Shown here: one piece after another, positions 34,649-45,128 of the stretch
Numbering within the stretch: position 1 is the stretch's first letter
How the letters are laid out: each line of letters starts with the position of its first letter
Source of the DNA: Enterobacteriaceae bacterium RIT691
Lineage (GTDB): Bacteria; Pseudomonadota; Gammaproteobacteria; Enterobacterales; Enterobacteriaceae
Reading direction: 5' to 3'
Length of the DNA: 64,000 nt
Assembly: GCA_009668205.1 (NCBI GenBank)
Contig: WJYM01000007.1
Coordinates: forward strand, 62,001 to 126,000
Translations under genes and position numbers: made by a program
Notes under the pieces: model-generated
Databases searched by the model: none
What the model saw: the letters and a program-made list of their open reading frames with translations, nothing else
What the model was told of the DNA's origin: nothing

Positions 34649-35521
34649 TCAGAACGGTTCCCAGGTGGCGAACAGACTCACAGCCGCCAGCACCAGGGTT
34701 CCCAGAATGAGCTCCGCCTGTGTGGTACGCAAAAACAGGCTTTCAGTACGCGACCTGTCTGTCGCCATCCGTGGAACCAAAACATACCTGTTTGCCAGCG
34801 CAATGACTACCATCAGCGCCACCAGTGCCGATTTTATCAGCAGCAGCTTGCCGTAGGCCGTTGAGCTCACCAACGTGCCCTGAATGAGCAACGTGTTAAT
34901 AATGCCGCTCACGATAACCCCCGCCACAGCCGCATGGCCATAACGCGAATAGCGCATCATGGTGACGATGGCCGCTGTCCGCCAACGCCCTTTTGCCAGC
35001 CTCAGACAGTATGCAAAAGGCAGCAAACCACCAAACCAGGCGGCGGCACACAACAGATGCACCGCGTGATTCGTACGCTGTAGCGCCCCGCTGATACCGT
35101 CGCGCATCGCGGCATGCCCCACGCCTGCCATCAGCAGAAATTGCGCGACGCAGAGGATAATAAGCACAGGCATCTGTCGGTGTGGACGTAACCACAGCAC
35201 CACAACGCTCACCCAGGCCAGCAGAATTTGCCACAGCCAGACGCTACCAAACCGTGTTCCTGCAACGGCAAGCCAGACATCAGGGCTAAACACATCCCCC
35301 CACCCATCAGCCATCAACCCACCCTGCGCCATGAGCATCAACGTCGAGGTCACCGCACTGAGCAGTAAGGTCACCCGAAGGAGGCCAGTGAAGCGCTGCG
35401 CTATCAGGCGTCGCAGTGAGGGCGCAGCCCAGGCAGCGGCATATAACAGGCAACCGAAGGCCAGCATCAGGGTCACAAAATGTCCCCAACGCAGCCCGGC
35501 ATAGACGTACGCCAGCGCCAT
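34649..35521 (-). CDS. yebZ: CopD-like inner-membrane protein YebZ
   Basis: A 290-residue membrane protein with about eight helices, of the CopD/PcoD family of putative copper importers. Conserved histidines sit in the N-terminal [11 protein letters not shown] and in [21 protein letters not shown]. Its ATG lies at the yobA stop codon (one shared base), so the two are translationally coupled. CopC-CopD pairs pass copper from periplasm to cytoplasm in other bacteria; a copper role here is inferred from family. Confidence 0.92.
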   Translation of the reverse strand: MALAYVYAGLRWGHFVTLMLAFGCLLYAAAWAAPSLRRLIAQRFTGLLRVTLLLSAVTSTLMLMAQGGLMADGWGDVFSPDVWLAVAGTRFGSVWLWQILLAWVSVVVLWLRPHRQMPVLIILCVAQFLLMAGVGHAAMRDGISGALQRTNHAVHLLCAAAWFGGLLPFAYCLRLAKGRWRTAAIVTMMRYSRYGHAAVAGVIVSGIINTLLIQGTLVSSTAYGKLLLIKSALVALMVVIALANRYVLVPRMATDRSRTESLFLRTTQAELILGTLVLAAVSLFATWEPF

Positions 35522-35895
35522 TATTTGACGCTAAAGCGATACTGGCCCTGGGTTTTGTGTCCATCGACCGACACAACGTGCCATTTCACGGTGTAGTCAC
35601 CCGACGTCAGAGTCTGTTCAACAGGAACGGACATCTGTTTGTTATCTTTTTCATTCAGCGCCACAGCACCAACAGGAACCGTTGCCTGCTGTGGCCCGGT
35701 CAACGTGACGCCGCTGAATTTGGCCTCAATGCCTTCAGAAAAACTGAGCGTCAGCGCCTGAGGAGCCTTGTCGACCTGCGTATCGGCAGCCGGGGATTGC
35801 TGTTTGAGGTGGGCATGTGCGAAGGCAACGGAAGTGGTTAACATGCAGGTCAGGAAAACACCCGCGCACAGCGCGCGTGAAGCAATGGTGGTCAT
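35521..35895 (-). CDS. yobA: CopC-like periplasmic copper-binding protein YobA
   Basis: A CopC-family beta-barrel protein of about 124 residues. Cleavage after AFA would expose His at the mature N terminus (AHAHLKQQSP), and VSVDGHKTQG near the end supplies further copper ligands, as in CopC. The start at 35895 (MTTIASRAL) is chosen because AAGGGA lies nine bases upstream; an ATG three codons earlier is directly abutted by that motif and is less likely. First gene of the yobA-yebZ-yebY unit. Confidence 0.9.
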   Translation of the reverse strand: MTTIASRALCAGVFLTCMLTTSVAFAHAHLKQQSPAADTQVDKAPQALTLSFSEGIEAKFSGVTLTGPQQATVPVGAVALNEKDNKQMSVPVEQTLTSGDYTVKWHVVSVDGHKTQGQYRFSVK

Positions 35896-36033
35896 ACTCT
35901 TCATTCCCTTTAGTTATGTATCTGGGGGAGAGAATAACGCTCAATAATGTTTACGTCGAGATTCCCCGCTGCCGGACTTGCTATTCTGCGAGACTCTTAG
36001 TAGTTTTTGCCCGGATTATTGAAGGAGCACATC

Positions 36034-36264
36034 ATGAACAGCAATCTGGCACAACTTCCCCAGGATGAGATGGACAAAGTGAATGTCGATCTTGCCGCCG
36101 CAGGCGTGGCCTTCAAAGAGCGCTATAACATGCCGATTGTGGCTGAGGTGGTGGAACGTGAGCAGCCCGCCCACCTGCGTGACTGGTTTCGCGAGCGCCT
36201 GATCGCACACCGACTGGCCTCGGTTAATCTCTCCCGCCTGCCGTATGAGCCAAAACAGAAGTAA
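36034..36264 (+). CDS. holE: DNA polymerase III theta subunit
   Basis: A 76-residue subunit of the polymerase III core, which binds and stabilises the epsilon proofreading subunit. Sequence is nearly that of E. coli HolE across [23 protein letters not shown] and [26 protein letters not shown] stands before the ATG at 36034. An upstream in-frame ATG would add nine residues without support. Divergent from yobA. Confidence 0.97.
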   Translation: MNSNLAQLPQDEMDKVNVDLAAAGVAFKERYNMPIVAEVVEREQPAHLRDWFRERLIAHRLASVNLSRLPYEPKQK

Positions 36265-36358
36265 GAATTACGGACTGTTACACTTCCTTACACTGCCGCT
36301 GCTACAATCTTGAGAAGATTCTGAAGCATTTATCAGGGACATGTGTAAGGAAGCCACT

Positions 36359-37051
36359 ATGCCTGTATGGACTATTGCTGCAGCTCAATACTCAGCCCGC
36401 AACAGGAGCGTTGCGGAAAACGTAGCTCACCATCTCCAGTTTATCGAAGCCGCCGCCCGGCTTGCCTGTAATCTGGTCGTTTTTCCCGAGATGTCGTTAA
36501 CGGGCCCGGCAAACCATCAGCCGCTGCCGCCTTCGCCCGACACCGAATTACTGCATCCACTCAGCCATGCCGCCACCCGGTATGGTATGACCATCGTCGC
36601 CGGTCTTCCTGTTGAGATGAACGGCGAGAACCGCAAAGGGATCGCGATTTTCATGCCCGGCGCCCCGACTCCGCTGACGCTTCAGCAGGGTCAGGGCACC
36701 TGTCTGACGCCACAAACCAATCAGGTGAGCGTGCTGGCTCCTGATGCAGAAGGTAATGAACTTGATCCTAACGCATCGCTGCTGGCAACCGGCACCTGTA
36801 CCCACGAGTGTCAGCAGCAGCAATCCGTCCAGCAGCTACAACGGCTGGCACATAAATATGCTATTGCGGTGCTCAAGTCGAATTATGCGGGTGGCAGTGC
36901 GTTATGGGATGAAAGCGGTCAGCTGATCGTCCGTGCCGATAGCGGCGATCTGCTGCTTACGGGGCGTAAATACGAAGGCGGGTGGGAAGGCGATATCATT
37001 CCTCTGCGCGAAAGCCTCTACGTCATTGACGAAAGCTGTTGCGACGCATAA
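36359..37051 (+). CDS. yobB: Nitrilase-superfamily protein YobB
   Basis: A 230-residue carbon-nitrogen hydrolase-fold protein similar to E. coli YobB. The catalytic Glu is visible in VVFPEMSLTG (about residue 43), but I see neither the usual K-x-H lysine motif nor the G-x-x-x-C-Y-D nucleophile motif. The area where they should be is replaced by low-similarity sequence with TCTHECQQQQ. It may be inactive or use other residues. The start at 36359 (MPVWTI) follows AAGGA by the right distance. It lies upstream of exoX in the same direction. Confidence 0.88.
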   Translation: MPVWTIAAAQYSARNRSVAENVAHHLQFIEAAARLACNLVVFPEMSLTGPANHQPLPPSPDTELLHPLSHAATRYGMTIVAGLPVEMNGENRKGIAIFMPGAPTPLTLQQGQGTCLTPQTNQVSVLAPDAEGNELDPNASLLATGTCTHECQQQQSVQQLQRLAHKYAIAVLKSNYAGGSALWDESGQLIVRADSGDLLLTGRKYEGGWEGDIIPLRESLYVIDESCCDA

Positions 37052-37081
37052 CCTTCCCCTTTTAGCCGGGAGAGCACCACT

Positions 37082-37741
37082 ATGTTACGCGTTATCGATA
37101 CGGAAACCTGCGGTTTACAGGGAGGCGTGGTCGAAATTGCCTCAGTGGATATCGTTGACGGTAAAATCACTAATCCCATGAGCCACCTGGTTCGCCCGGA
37201 CAGACCGATTAGCCCACAAGCCATGGCCATTCACCGCATTACGGAAGACATGGTCGCGGACAAGCCCTGGATAGAAGAGGTTGTGCCGCACTATCAGGGC
37301 TGTGCGTGGTATGTGGCACATAATGCCAGCTTTGACCGTCGTGTGCTCCCGGAGATGAATGGCGATTGGATCTGCACCATGAAACTGGCGCGCCGTCTTT
37401 GGCCTGGCATCAAATACAGCAACATGGCGCTCTACAAGTCTCGCAAGCTCAGCGTTGCCACTCCACCGGGTCTGCATCACCACCGAGCCTTATACGACTG
37501 CTACATCACCGCCGCGTTGCTTATCGACATCATTAACGTCTCGGGCTGGACGCCGGATCAGATGGCAGACATCACCGGACGCCCGGCATTGCTGACCACC
37601 TTCACGTTTGGCAAGTACCGTGGCAAACCGGTTGCGGAAGTGGCCGAGAACGATCCCGGCTACCTCCGCTGGCTGTTTAATAACCTCAATTCAATGAGTC
37701 CTGAACTGCGCATGACGCTCAAACACTGGCTGGGTGAGTAA
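37082..37741 (+). CDS. exoX: Exodeoxyribonuclease X
   Basis: A 3'-5' single-strand DNA exonuclease of the DEDDh superfamily (219 residues; E. coli 220) used in mismatch repair and other repair. Catalytic residues: D6 and E8 in VIDTETCG, the Asp of AHNASFDRR, and the His/Asp of HHHRALYDCY. A small C-terminal module (TFGKYRGKPVAEVAENDPGYLRWL) is typical of ExoX. GGAGAG precedes the ATG. Its stop codon directly abuts the stop of convergent ptrB, with no terminator between. Confidence 0.96.
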   Translation: MLRVIDTETCGLQGGVVEIASVDIVDGKITNPMSHLVRPDRPISPQAMAIHRITEDMVADKPWIEEVVPHYQGCAWYVAHNASFDRRVLPEMNGDWICTMKLARRLWPGIKYSNMALYKSRKLSVATPPGLHHHRALYDCYITAALLIDIINVSGWTPDQMADITGRPALLTTFTFGKYRGKPVAEVAENDPGYLRWLFNNLNSMSPELRMTLKHWLGE

Positions 37742-39802
37742 TCAGCGCGGCGCCTGGCCCGGCAGCGTTCCCTGGGCCAGAGCAATCAGGAAGGTATACT
37801 CCAGCGCCACCCCTTCGTAGCTCTTGAAGCGCCCGGATTTGCCTCCGTGCCCGGAATCCATATCGGTACACAGCAGCAGCAGATTGTCATCCTTCTTAAT
37901 CTCGCGAAGTTTGGCCACCCACTTTGCCGGTTCCCAGTACTGTACCTGAGAATCATGTAGCCCCGTGGTCACCAGCAGGTGCGGATAGGCTTGTGCCGTC
38001 ACGTTGTCATAGGGGCTGTACGATTTCATATAGTGGTAATACTCCTCGTCCTGCGGATTACCCCACTCTTCAAACTCCCCGGTGGTCAGGGGAATCGACT
38101 CATCCAACATGGTGGTGACCACATCAACAAACGGCACCTGCGCGATAACCCCGTGGAACAACTCAGGACGCTCGTTGATAGCCGCCCCCATCAGCATCCC
38201 TCCGGCGCTGCCGCCCATGCCGTAGCAGAGTAACGGATCGCCATAGCCCTGTGCCAACACCGCGTCACAGACGTCCAGATAGTCATTGAAGGTGTTTTTC
38301 TTCAGCAGGAATTTGCCATCTTCATACCACTGCTGCCCAAGCTCCCCGCCGCCGCGAATATGGGCGATGGCGAAAACAAACCCACGATCGAGCAGACTGA
38401 GGCGACTGCTGCTGAAGTCAGCATCCATACTCGCGCCGTAGGAACCGTAGCCATAGACCAGCAGCGGATTTTTCCCTTTGCGGAAATGCTTGCGGTGATA
38501 CACCAGCGAAACAGGCACCTGCACGCCGTCGCGGGCGTTGACCCACAGATGTTCGCTGCGATACAGGCTGGCGTCGAAGCCTTTCACTTCCTGCTGTTTA
38601 AGGACTTTACGCTCGCCGGTGTCCATATCCAGTTCAAACAGCGTATCCGGCGTGGTCATCGAGGAGTAGCCATAGCGCAGCCGTGAGGTGTCGGGTTCCG
38701 GATTGTAGGCCACCCACGTGACATACGCCGGATCGTCAAAAGCAATCCCCGTCACTTCCCGGGTCTTGCGATTGATTTGCCGCAGGCTGGTCAACCCACG
38801 CTGTCGCTCTTCCACCACCAGCCAGTCCGTGAACAGCGTAAAGCTTTCCAGCATCACGTCGTCTCGTGGCGGGATCAGCGTTTCCCAACGGCTCTCATCA
38901 CGCACAGAGGAACGGTACAGCCCGAAATTTTTCCCGTCCCGATTAGAGCGCAGATAAAAATTGTGCTGGAAGTGGTCCACGCTGTACTCATGGTCTTTGC
39001 GACGCGGTAAAAAGCACAGCGGCTCAGCATCCGGCAATTCAGCATCGATCAGCAGGACTTCACTGGTTGTCGCACTGGAGAGATGAATAACCACATAGTG
39101 ACGGGAGCTGGTTTTGTGCAGGCTGACGTAAAAGGTATCGTCTTTCTCTTCATAGACCAGATTATCTTCAGCAACCCGTGTCCCTACGGTGTGACGCCAG
39201 ACCTGGTAAGGCAGCAGGGTCGTGGGATGTTTACGCACGTAGTACAGCGTCTGTGAGTCATTGCCCCAGATAAATTCCGGTTCGATATTTTCCAGCGTTT
39301 CCGGAAACCAGGTCTCGTTTTCAAGATGGCGGATGCGCAGGCCATACTGGCGACGCGACAGATAGTCTTCGGTCACCGCCAACAGCGTATTGTCGGGTGA
39401 AACCCCAATTCCGCCGAGGGTATAAAACTCGCTGTGTGCTGCACGCTGATTGCTGTCCAGCAGCAGCTCCCACTCGTCCCACGCCTCTTTTTGCACCGAC
39501 TGACGCTGATAAAGCGCGTATTCGCATCCCGGTTCGTAAATCTGCCGGTAGCGGTAACCGTTTCTGCTGTAGGGTGCAGAGACTTCACGCTGAGGGATGC
39601 GATCAACAATCTCTTTCAGTACCTGATCCTGAAGGCTACGCTGCGAGGCCATGACCTCATGACCGTAGTCATTTTCCCGCTTCAGATAATCCAGGACCTC
39701 AGGCGCCGCGCGATCGTCGTCGCGCAGCCAGTAATAGTTATCAACTCGGGTATCGCCATGCAGGGTCATGGCATGAGGAATGCGTTTGGCTTTTGGTGGC
39801 AT
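37742..39802 (-). CDS. ptrB: Oligopeptidase B
   Basis: Cytoplasmic S9A serine peptidase that cuts small peptides after Lys and Arg (686 residues, as in E. coli). An N-terminal seven-bladed propeller is followed by an alpha/beta-hydrolase domain with the nucleophile in [10 protein letters not shown] (about 532), Asp in the [14 protein letters not shown] region (about 617) and His in [13 protein letters not shown] (about 652). The match to E. coli is gap-free at both ends. Convergent with exoX. Confidence 0.97.
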   Translation of the reverse strand: MPPKAKRIPHAMTLHGDTRVDNYYWLRDDDRAAPEVLDYLKRENDYGHEVMASQRSLQDQVLKEIVDRIPQREVSAPYSRNGYRYRQIYEPGCEYALYQRQSVQKEAWDEWELLLDSNQRAAHSEFYTLGGIGVSPDNTLLAVTEDYLSRRQYGLRIRHLENETWFPETLENIEPEFIWGNDSQTLYYVRKHPTTLLPYQVWRHTVGTRVAEDNLVYEEKDDTFYVSLHKTSSRHYVVIHLSSATTSEVLLIDAELPDAEPLCFLPRRKDHEYSVDHFQHNFYLRSNRDGKNFGLYRSSVRDESRWETLIPPRDDVMLESFTLFTDWLVVEERQRGLTSLRQINRKTREVTGIAFDDPAYVTWVAYNPEPDTSRLRYGYSSMTTPDTLFELDMDTGERKVLKQQEVKGFDASLYRSEHLWVNARDGVQVPVSLVYHRKHFRKGKNPLLVYGYGSYGASMDADFSSSRLSLLDRGFVFAIAHIRGGGELGQQWYEDGKFLLKKNTFNDYLDVCDAVLAQGYGDPLLCYGMGGSAGGMLMGAAINERPELFHGVIAQVPFVDVVTTMLDESIPLTTGEFEEWGNPQDEEYYHYMKSYSPYDNVTAQAYPHLLVTTGLHDSQVQYWEPAKWVAKLREIKKDDNLLLLCTDMDSGHGGKSGRFKSYEGVALEYTFLIALAQGTLPGQAPR

Positions 39803-39894
39803 GTCGTTGTTCTTCTGACTTGTTCTTCACTGAATACATCCCCTAAGGGTGGCAAAAGTGCAGAACGATGCAAGCGAAACATGCCATTACATGA

Positions 39895-40548
39895 TTAAAG
39901 AGCCTGTTTTTGCGTCTTCAGGTCCGCTTCAATCCCATCACGCACCTCCTGTGGGATCTTCAGGGCATCCCCCAGCGCATTCAGGTAGCTACGCTCCATA
40001 AAATGATCGACATCGATTGCCGCACAACTCAAAAAGTAGAGTTCAAGCGCCTCTTCTTCGTTCTGGACGCCGCGGGCCAGACTCTGGGGATCCAGCGGTT
40101 GAGCAATCGCCTTTTCGACCACCGACCTGCCCTGTGCTTCAATTCCTGCCTCACGAAGATGCTGCTCGATGGCTGCCGTTTCCTGCGCGTCGATGTGTCC
40201 ATCACTTTTCGCGGCGAACACCAGCGCATACACCAGCCTTTCAGCCCGGACGTCAACCGGGCTGGTCTCCTGACCAAAGCCCGGCTCACTTTGATGGGCG
40301 GTGCGAACTTTATCTTTGTACTTATTCCACAGAACTGTGCCGGCAACGGCGCCTCCGCCTACCAGCAGCGCACCCGTGCCGTATTTTGCTAAGAGCTTAC
40401 GCGAGGACTTACTGGAAACGAGCAACCCGGCGAGTCCGCCAAGCGCTCCCGGCACCAGAAGCTTACTGAGCCCCTGCCCGCCGGAGGGCTGAGCAGAGGA
40501 AGAGGTTTGTCCGAGCAGTGATTGCAGTTGATTAAGCCAGTTTGTCAT
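39895..40548 (-). CDS. yebE: DUF533 membrane protein YebE
   Basis: A 217-residue protein matching E. coli YebE. A Gly/Leu-rich hydrophobic region (about 28-75, [14 protein letters not shown] and [18 protein letters not shown]) is followed by a helical DUF533 domain of TerB-like type ([25 protein letters not shown]). In E. coli it is a Cpx/envelope-stress-responsive gene of unknown role. It lies downstream of yebF on the same strand. Confidence 0.93.
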   Translation of the reverse strand: MTNWLNQLQSLLGQTSSSAQPSGGQGLSKLLVPGALGGLAGLLVSSKSSRKLLAKYGTGALLVGGGAVAGTVLWNKYKDKVRTAHQSEPGFGQETSPVDVRAERLVYALVFAAKSDGHIDAQETAAIEQHLREAGIEAQGRSVVEKAIAQPLDPQSLARGVQNEEEALELYFLSCAAIDVDHFMERSYLNALGDALKIPQEVRDGIEADLKTQKQAL

Positions 40549-40633
40549 TTTTTCCTCGCCAGGCTGAGAAAGAGGATTTCAGCGTAAGCGAGAAGTTGTA
40601 AGGATTCGTCTGGCTGGACTAAATATACGAAAA

Positions 40634-40981
40634 TTACTGCGCTTTATATATCGCGCTGCCTGCCGCACAATCCACAACGACGCGGTAATGCAGGTCGGCA
40701 CTTTTACCGCGAACGGTCAGCGGAACCTGCCATTGGTCGTTTTTACCGGTGATTTCCTTACTGTTCACCCACGCAACCGGATCGGACTGCCCCAATTTTT
40801 TCTGATCGTCAGGCCATTGGGTGATCCTGTTGCCGGTATAGTCCTGCTTAACGCTCGCCGCAATACCATCAGCATCCATCCCCGTGCACTTGGGAAACTT
40901 CACTGTTTTTTCACTGGCCGCCTGCGCTGCAACGCTGCTCATCATCAACACCACTGCCGCCAGTAATCCTGCTTTGTTCAT
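40634..40981 (-). CDS. yebF: Secreted colicin-M-immunity-like protein YebF
   Basis: A 115-residue exported protein. The signal peptide ends near AAQA (residue 21). Two cysteines (FPKCTGM and VVDCAAG) probably form the single disulfide known in E. coli YebF, which reaches the growth medium through outer-membrane porins. The start at 40981 (MNKAGLL) has GAAGGAG just upstream; a longer frame would run through that site. In K-12 yebG lies between yebF and purT; it is absent here. Confidence 0.93.
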   Translation of the reverse strand: MNKAGLLAAVVLMMSSVAAQAASEKTVKFPKCTGMDADGIAASVKQDYTGNRITQWPDDQKKLGQSDPVAWVNSKEITGKNDQWQVPLTVRGKSADLHYRVVVDCAAGSAIYKAQ

Positions 40982-41083
40982 CTTTTTTCTCCTTCTACAG
41001 ATAACCCTCAAAAGCATGGTACAAATCGGCAGCAACGCAAGTAAGCACCTGTTATTTCACATGACGTTCGTCACCCGAGACAG

Positions 41084-41099
41084 ACGCAAACGTTTTCGT
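41084..41099. promoter_or_regulatory. PurR operator of purT
   Basis: ACGCAAACGTTTTCGT is an almost perfect PurR box (consensus ACGCAAACGTTTNCGT), 38 bases upstream of the purT start. PurR represses purT in E. coli when purines are plentiful. Confidence 0.92.
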
Positions 41100-41137
41100 A
41101 TATACTGACGCCCACTTTAATACTGTGGAATTTGGTG

Positions 41138-42316
41138 ATGACTGTACTAGGCACAGCGCTGCGTCCGGCAGCAACTCGAGTGATGTTATTGGGTTCAGGC
41201 GAACTGGGGAAAGAAGTCGCGATTGAATGCCAACGTCTTGGCGTGGAAGTGATTGCCGTAGATCGCTATGCCGATGCCCCGGCAATGCATGTGGCTCATC
41301 GCAGCCATGTGATCAATATGCTGGACGGTGCGGCGCTCAAGGCGCTGGTCGAGCAGGAAAAACCTGATTATATCGTGCCTGAAATTGAAGCTATCGCCAC
41401 CGATATGCTGATAGCGCTGGAACAGTCAGGTCAGCACGTCGTGCCGTGTGCGCGTGCCACCCAGCTCACCATGAACCGTGAAGGTATCCGCCGCCTGGCT
41501 GCTGAAGAGCTTAAGCTACCGACGTCCCGCTACCGCTTTGCCGACAATGAACAAAATTTCCGCGATGCCGTTTCAGCGATTGGCCTGCCCTGCATCGTCA
41601 AGCCGGTGATGAGTTCATCCGGTAAAGGTCAGAGTTTTATTCGCAGTGAAGAGCAGCTTGCTGCGGCGTGGCAGTATGCGCAACAGGGTGGACGTGCCGG
41701 TGCCGGGCGGGTGATTGTCGAGGGGGTAGTGAATTTCGATTTCGAAATCACGCTACTGACCGTCAGCGCCTCCGACGGTGTGCATTTCTGTGCCCCTGTG
41801 GGCCATCGCCAGGAAGACGGCGATTATCGCGAATCATGGCAGCCGCAGCAGATGAGCGAGCGAGCGCTGGCACGAGCTCAGGCAATTTCCCGTGAAGTGG
41901 TGTTGGCACTCGGCGGCCATGGCCTGTTTGGCGTTGAGCTGTTTGTCTGCGGGGATGAGGTTATTTTTAGCGAAGTGTCCCCTCGCCCTCATGACACCGG
42001 GATGGTGACGCTGGTTTCTCAGGACCTGTCAGAATTTGCCCTGCACGTCCGCGCATTCCTTGGCCTGCCGGTGGGCGGTATCCGTCAATACGGCCCGGCG
42101 GCTTCAGCCGTGATCCTGCCGAACATGACCAGCAACAACGTCAGCTTTGGCAACCTCGACGCCGCTGTGGGCGCGGGTGTGCAGCTTCGTCTGTTTGGTA
42201 AACCGGATATCGATGGAACACGTCGTTTAGGCGTGGCGTTAGCCGTGGCGGAGGATGTGGACACTGCGGTTGAACGGGCGAAGGTGGCGGCAGCGGCAGT
42301 GAGCGTCCGCGGCTAA
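41138..42316 (+). CDS. purT: Formate-dependent GAR transformylase
   Basis: ATP-grasp enzyme (392 residues, as in E. coli) that makes formylglycinamide ribonucleotide from GAR, formate and ATP, the folate-independent route for step three of purine synthesis. Domains in order: N-terminal Rossmann part ([21 protein letters not shown]), ATP-grasp with [13 protein letters not shown], and Mg ligands in [25 protein letters not shown]. The ATG at 41138 gives the E. coli N terminus (MTVLGTAL). The PurR box lies in the promoter. Confidence 0.97.
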   Translation: MTVLGTALRPAATRVMLLGSGELGKEVAIECQRLGVEVIAVDRYADAPAMHVAHRSHVINMLDGAALKALVEQEKPDYIVPEIEAIATDMLIALEQSGQHVVPCARATQLTMNREGIRRLAAEELKLPTSRYRFADNEQNFRDAVSAIGLPCIVKPVMSSSGKGQSFIRSEEQLAAAWQYAQQGGRAGAGRVIVEGVVNFDFEITLLTVSASDGVHFCAPVGHRQEDGDYRESWQPQQMSERALARAQAISREVVLALGGHGLFGVELFVCGDEVIFSEVSPRPHDTGMVTLVSQDLSEFALHVRAFLGLPVGGIRQYGPAASAVILPNMTSNNVSFGNLDAAVGAGVQLRLFGKPDIDGTRRLGVALAVAEDVDTAVERAKVAAAAVSVRG

Positions 42317-42322
42317 AAAATT

Positions 42323-42398
42323 GCCGGGCGGCACGTTGTTTGCCCGGCCTACGTCAGATCTTGTAGGGCGGGTAAGCGTAGCGCCACCCGCCGCAAAA
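42323..42398. repeat. REP/BIME-type palindromic repeat pair
   Basis: Two opposed palindromic units, GCCGGGCGGC...GCCCGGCCTAC and TGTAGGGCGGGTAAGCG...GCCACCCGCC, joined by a short linker. This is the layout of enterobacterial REP sequences in a BIME, and it fills the space between convergent purT and eda. Confidence 0.8.
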
Positions 42399-42401
42399 AA
42401 C

Positions 42402-43040
42402 TTATTTCGCGCCTTCAACCGCTTCGCGAGCGAGTTTGGTGATGCGGTCGTAGTCGCCAGCTTCCAGTGCGTCTGCCGGTACCAGCCAGGAACCGCCGAT
42501 GCACAGCACGCTTTTCTGTGCCAGGTAGTCACGGTAGTTGGCCGGAGAGATACCGCCTGTTGGGCAGAAACGGATGTGCGCGAACGGACCCGCTATCGCC
42601 TGCAGCGCTTTCACGCCGCCATTGGCTTCTGCCGGGAAGAATTTAAACTCTTTCAGACCGTAGTCCATGCCGAGCATCAGTTCAGATACGGTGCTGATAC
42701 CTGGGATCAGTGGAATCGTCCCTTCGGTTGCCGCTTTCAGCAGCGGCTCAGTCAGACCCGGGCTGATAGCAAACTGCGCGCCAGCTTCGGTGACTTCTTT
42801 CAGCTGCTGAACGTTGGTGACGGTGCCTGCACCGATGATAGCGTCGGGGACTTCTTTCGCAATGGCACGGATAGCGTCCATTGCACATGCGGTGCGCAGG
42901 GTCACTTCCAGGACACGTACGCCACCCGCAACCAGCGCTTTCGCCATAGGTACCGCGTGCTCAAGCTTGTTCACCACAATCACCGGTACGACCGGGCCGT
43001 TAGTCAGGATAGCTTCTGCAGTTGTTTTCCAGTTTTTCAT
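42402..43040 (-). CDS. eda: KDPG/KHG aldolase
   Basis: Splits 2-keto-3-deoxy-6-phosphogluconate to pyruvate and glyceraldehyde-3-phosphate in the Entner-Doudoroff and hexuronate pathways, and also acts on 4-hydroxy-2-oxoglutarate. A class I aldolase barrel of 212 residues with general base E45 (LEVTLRT) and Schiff-base K133 (FKFFPAE). It follows edd by 39 bases, an operon in E. coli. In E. coli the eda promoter also answers to KdgR, whose gene is present earlier in the window. Confidence 0.97.
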   Translation of the reverse strand: MKNWKTTAEAILTNGPVVPVIVVNKLEHAVPMAKALVAGGVRVLEVTLRTACAMDAIRAIAKEVPDAIIGAGTVTNVQQLKEVTEAGAQFAISPGLTEPLLKAATEGTIPLIPGISTVSELMLGMDYGLKEFKFFPAEANGGVKALQAIAGPFAHIRFCPTGGISPANYRDYLAQKSVLCIGGSWLVPADALEAGDYDRITKLAREAVEGAK

Positions 43041-43079
43041 CAGAGTTGTTCTCTCGCCAGATCAATTAATCTTGTCGTA

Positions 43080-44891
43080 TTAAAAAGTGATACAGGTTGC
43101 GCCCTGTTCCGCACCGGAGAGTTTCTCGCGCAGTGCGCTGAACAGCTCGCGTCCGGTACCCACTCGTGATGCGCTCAAATTGGGAATATGCGGCTTACGC
43201 GCAGCCAGTACCGCTTCATCTACCAGCAGGGTCAGTTCACCTGTCTGGCCGTTAACGCGGATAATGTCGCCGTCATGGACTTTCGCCAGCAGGCCACCGT
43301 CGTAAGCTTCCGGGGTGACGTGGATGGCAGAAGGCACTTTACCGGATGCCCCAGAGAGGCGTCCATCGGTGACCAGCGCAATTTTGAAACAGCGGTCCAA
43401 TAATACACCTAACGGCGGCATAAGTTTATGTAATTCTGGCATCCCGTTGGCTTTTGGTCCCTGAAGACGCACAACCACCACGCAGTCTTTATCCAGCAGC
43501 CCCGCTTCAAACGCCGGTAACACATCGTGCTGGCTTTCAAATACCACCGCCGGTGCCTCAATAATCTGATTTTCAACCGGTACCGCAGACGTTTTCATTA
43601 CTGCGCGACCAAGGTTACCGCTCAGCACTTTGGTGCCGCCATGGTGCGAGAATGGCTTATCAAAGCAGGCAATCACCGCCTCATCCAGCGACGACTCTGC
43701 CCCTTCACGCCAGTCCAGTTCACCGTTGTTGATCCATGGCTCCAGGGTGTAGCGCTGCAAACCGTGACCCGCAACGGTGTCGACATCTTCATGCAGCAGA
43801 CCGCCCTTCAGCAATTCACGCATCAGCACGGGGACGCCGCCCGCGGCCTGGAAGTGGTTAATATCGGCCGGGCCATTAGGATAGAGGCGAGCCAGCAGTG
43901 GCACTACGTCGGAAAGCTCAGAGAAGTCATCCCAGTTAATGATAATGCCCGCCGCGCGCGCCATCGCCACCAGGTGCATGGTGTGGTTGGTGGAGCCGCC
44001 GGTAGCCAGCAGTGCCACAATACCGTTCACCACCACTTTTTCATCGAACATTTTACCCAGCGGCATCCACTCGTTGCCGTTGCCGGTCATACGCGTCACC
44101 TGACGGGCCGCCGCGGTGGTCAGCATTTCGCGCAGTGGCGCATCCGGATGAACGAAAGAAGAGCCCGGCAGCTGCATGCCCATGAACTCGATGACCATCT
44201 GGTTGGTGTTAGCGGTACCGTAGAACGTACAGGTACCCGGCGCATGGTAGGACGCTGCTTCCGATTCCAGCAGCGCCATACGATCAACTTTCCCTTCCGC
44301 GTACAGCTGGCGGATGCGCACTTTTTCTTTATTTGCCAGGCCGCTCGCCATAGGGCCAGAAGGAATGAAAATGGAAGGCAGGTGACCAAACGACAGCGCC
44401 GCCATCGCGAGGCCTGGGACAATTTTGTCACACACGCCGAGATACAGCGCGCCATCGAACATGTTGTGCGACAGGCCAACCGCCGCAGACATGGCAATCA
44501 CTTCGCGGCTGAGCAGCGAAAGCTCCATCCCGTCCTGACCCTGTGTAACGCCGTCACACATGGCGGGAACGCCACCTGCCACCTGCCCGACCGCATTCAC
44601 CCCGTGCAGGGCTTTGCGGATCACGTCCGGGTAGTATTCATACGGCTGATGCGCAGAAAGCATGTCGTTATAGGATGTAATGATCGCAATATTGTTACGC
44701 AGCATGCTTTTCAGCGACGCTTTATCGTCTGGCTGACAGGCGGCGAAACCATGCGCCAGGTTGCCACAGGCCAGGCGGGAACGCTGCACGGTGTCGGATT
44801 TCGCCTGTTGGATCCTGGCGAGGTAAGCGCTTCGGGTCTGTTGAGAACGTTCGGCAATGCGTTTTGTTACGCGTAACAATACAGAATTCAT
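43080..44891 (-). CDS. edd: 6-phosphogluconate dehydratase
   Basis: Entner-Doudoroff enzyme (603 residues, as in E. coli) that dehydrates 6-phosphogluconate to KDPG. An IlvD/Edd-family protein with an oxygen-sensitive [4Fe-4S] cluster; family cysteines appear in [28 protein letters not shown] and [15 protein letters not shown]. The start at 44891 (MNSVLLRV) is fixed by GAGGAG upstream; a longer frame would begin 15 codons earlier. The zwf terminator lies upstream, so edd-eda has its own promoter. Confidence 0.97.
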   Translation of the reverse strand: MNSVLLRVTKRIAERSQQTRSAYLARIQQAKSDTVQRSRLACGNLAHGFAACQPDDKASLKSMLRNNIAIITSYNDMLSAHQPYEYYPDVIRKALHGVNAVGQVAGGVPAMCDGVTQGQDGMELSLLSREVIAMSAAVGLSHNMFDGALYLGVCDKIVPGLAMAALSFGHLPSIFIPSGPMASGLANKEKVRIRQLYAEGKVDRMALLESEAASYHAPGTCTFYGTANTNQMVIEFMGMQLPGSSFVHPDAPLREMLTTAAARQVTRMTGNGNEWMPLGKMFDEKVVVNGIVALLATGGSTNHTMHLVAMARAAGIIINWDDFSELSDVVPLLARLYPNGPADINHFQAAGGVPVLMRELLKGGLLHEDVDTVAGHGLQRYTLEPWINNGELDWREGAESSLDEAVIACFDKPFSHHGGTKVLSGNLGRAVMKTSAVPVENQIIEAPAVVFESQHDVLPAFEAGLLDKDCVVVVRLQGPKANGMPELHKLMPPLGVLLDRCFKIALVTDGRLSGASGKVPSAIHVTPEAYDGGLLAKVHDGDIIRVNGQTGELTLLVDEAVLAARKPHIPNLSASRVGTGRELFSALREKLSGAEQGATCITF

Positions 44892-45013
44892 AAAATACTC
44901 CTCAAATGCTGAGTGTCCAGGCATAAGCATTAACACGAAATTCAGGAGTGATTAACAAAGCTGAAACGCGCTGCTGCTGTAGCTCAGGGGCAAATTCGTC
45001 TGCCGCCAGTGTA

Positions 45014-45050
45014 ATAAAAAAAGCCCCGGGGGTGAATCCACCCGGGGCTT
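45014..45050 (-). terminator. Rho-independent terminator of zwf
   Basis: On the minus strand, AAGCCCCGGG / CCCGGGGCTT forms a perfect 10-bp stem followed by a run of T residues, in the zwf-edd gap. Confidence 0.92.
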
Positions 45051-45128
45051 AAATGCGCAAATATCGCACGAGATGCTGTATCAGATCATGTTACCGGTAA
45101 AATAACCCGATCGGAGTAATCAGAGACT

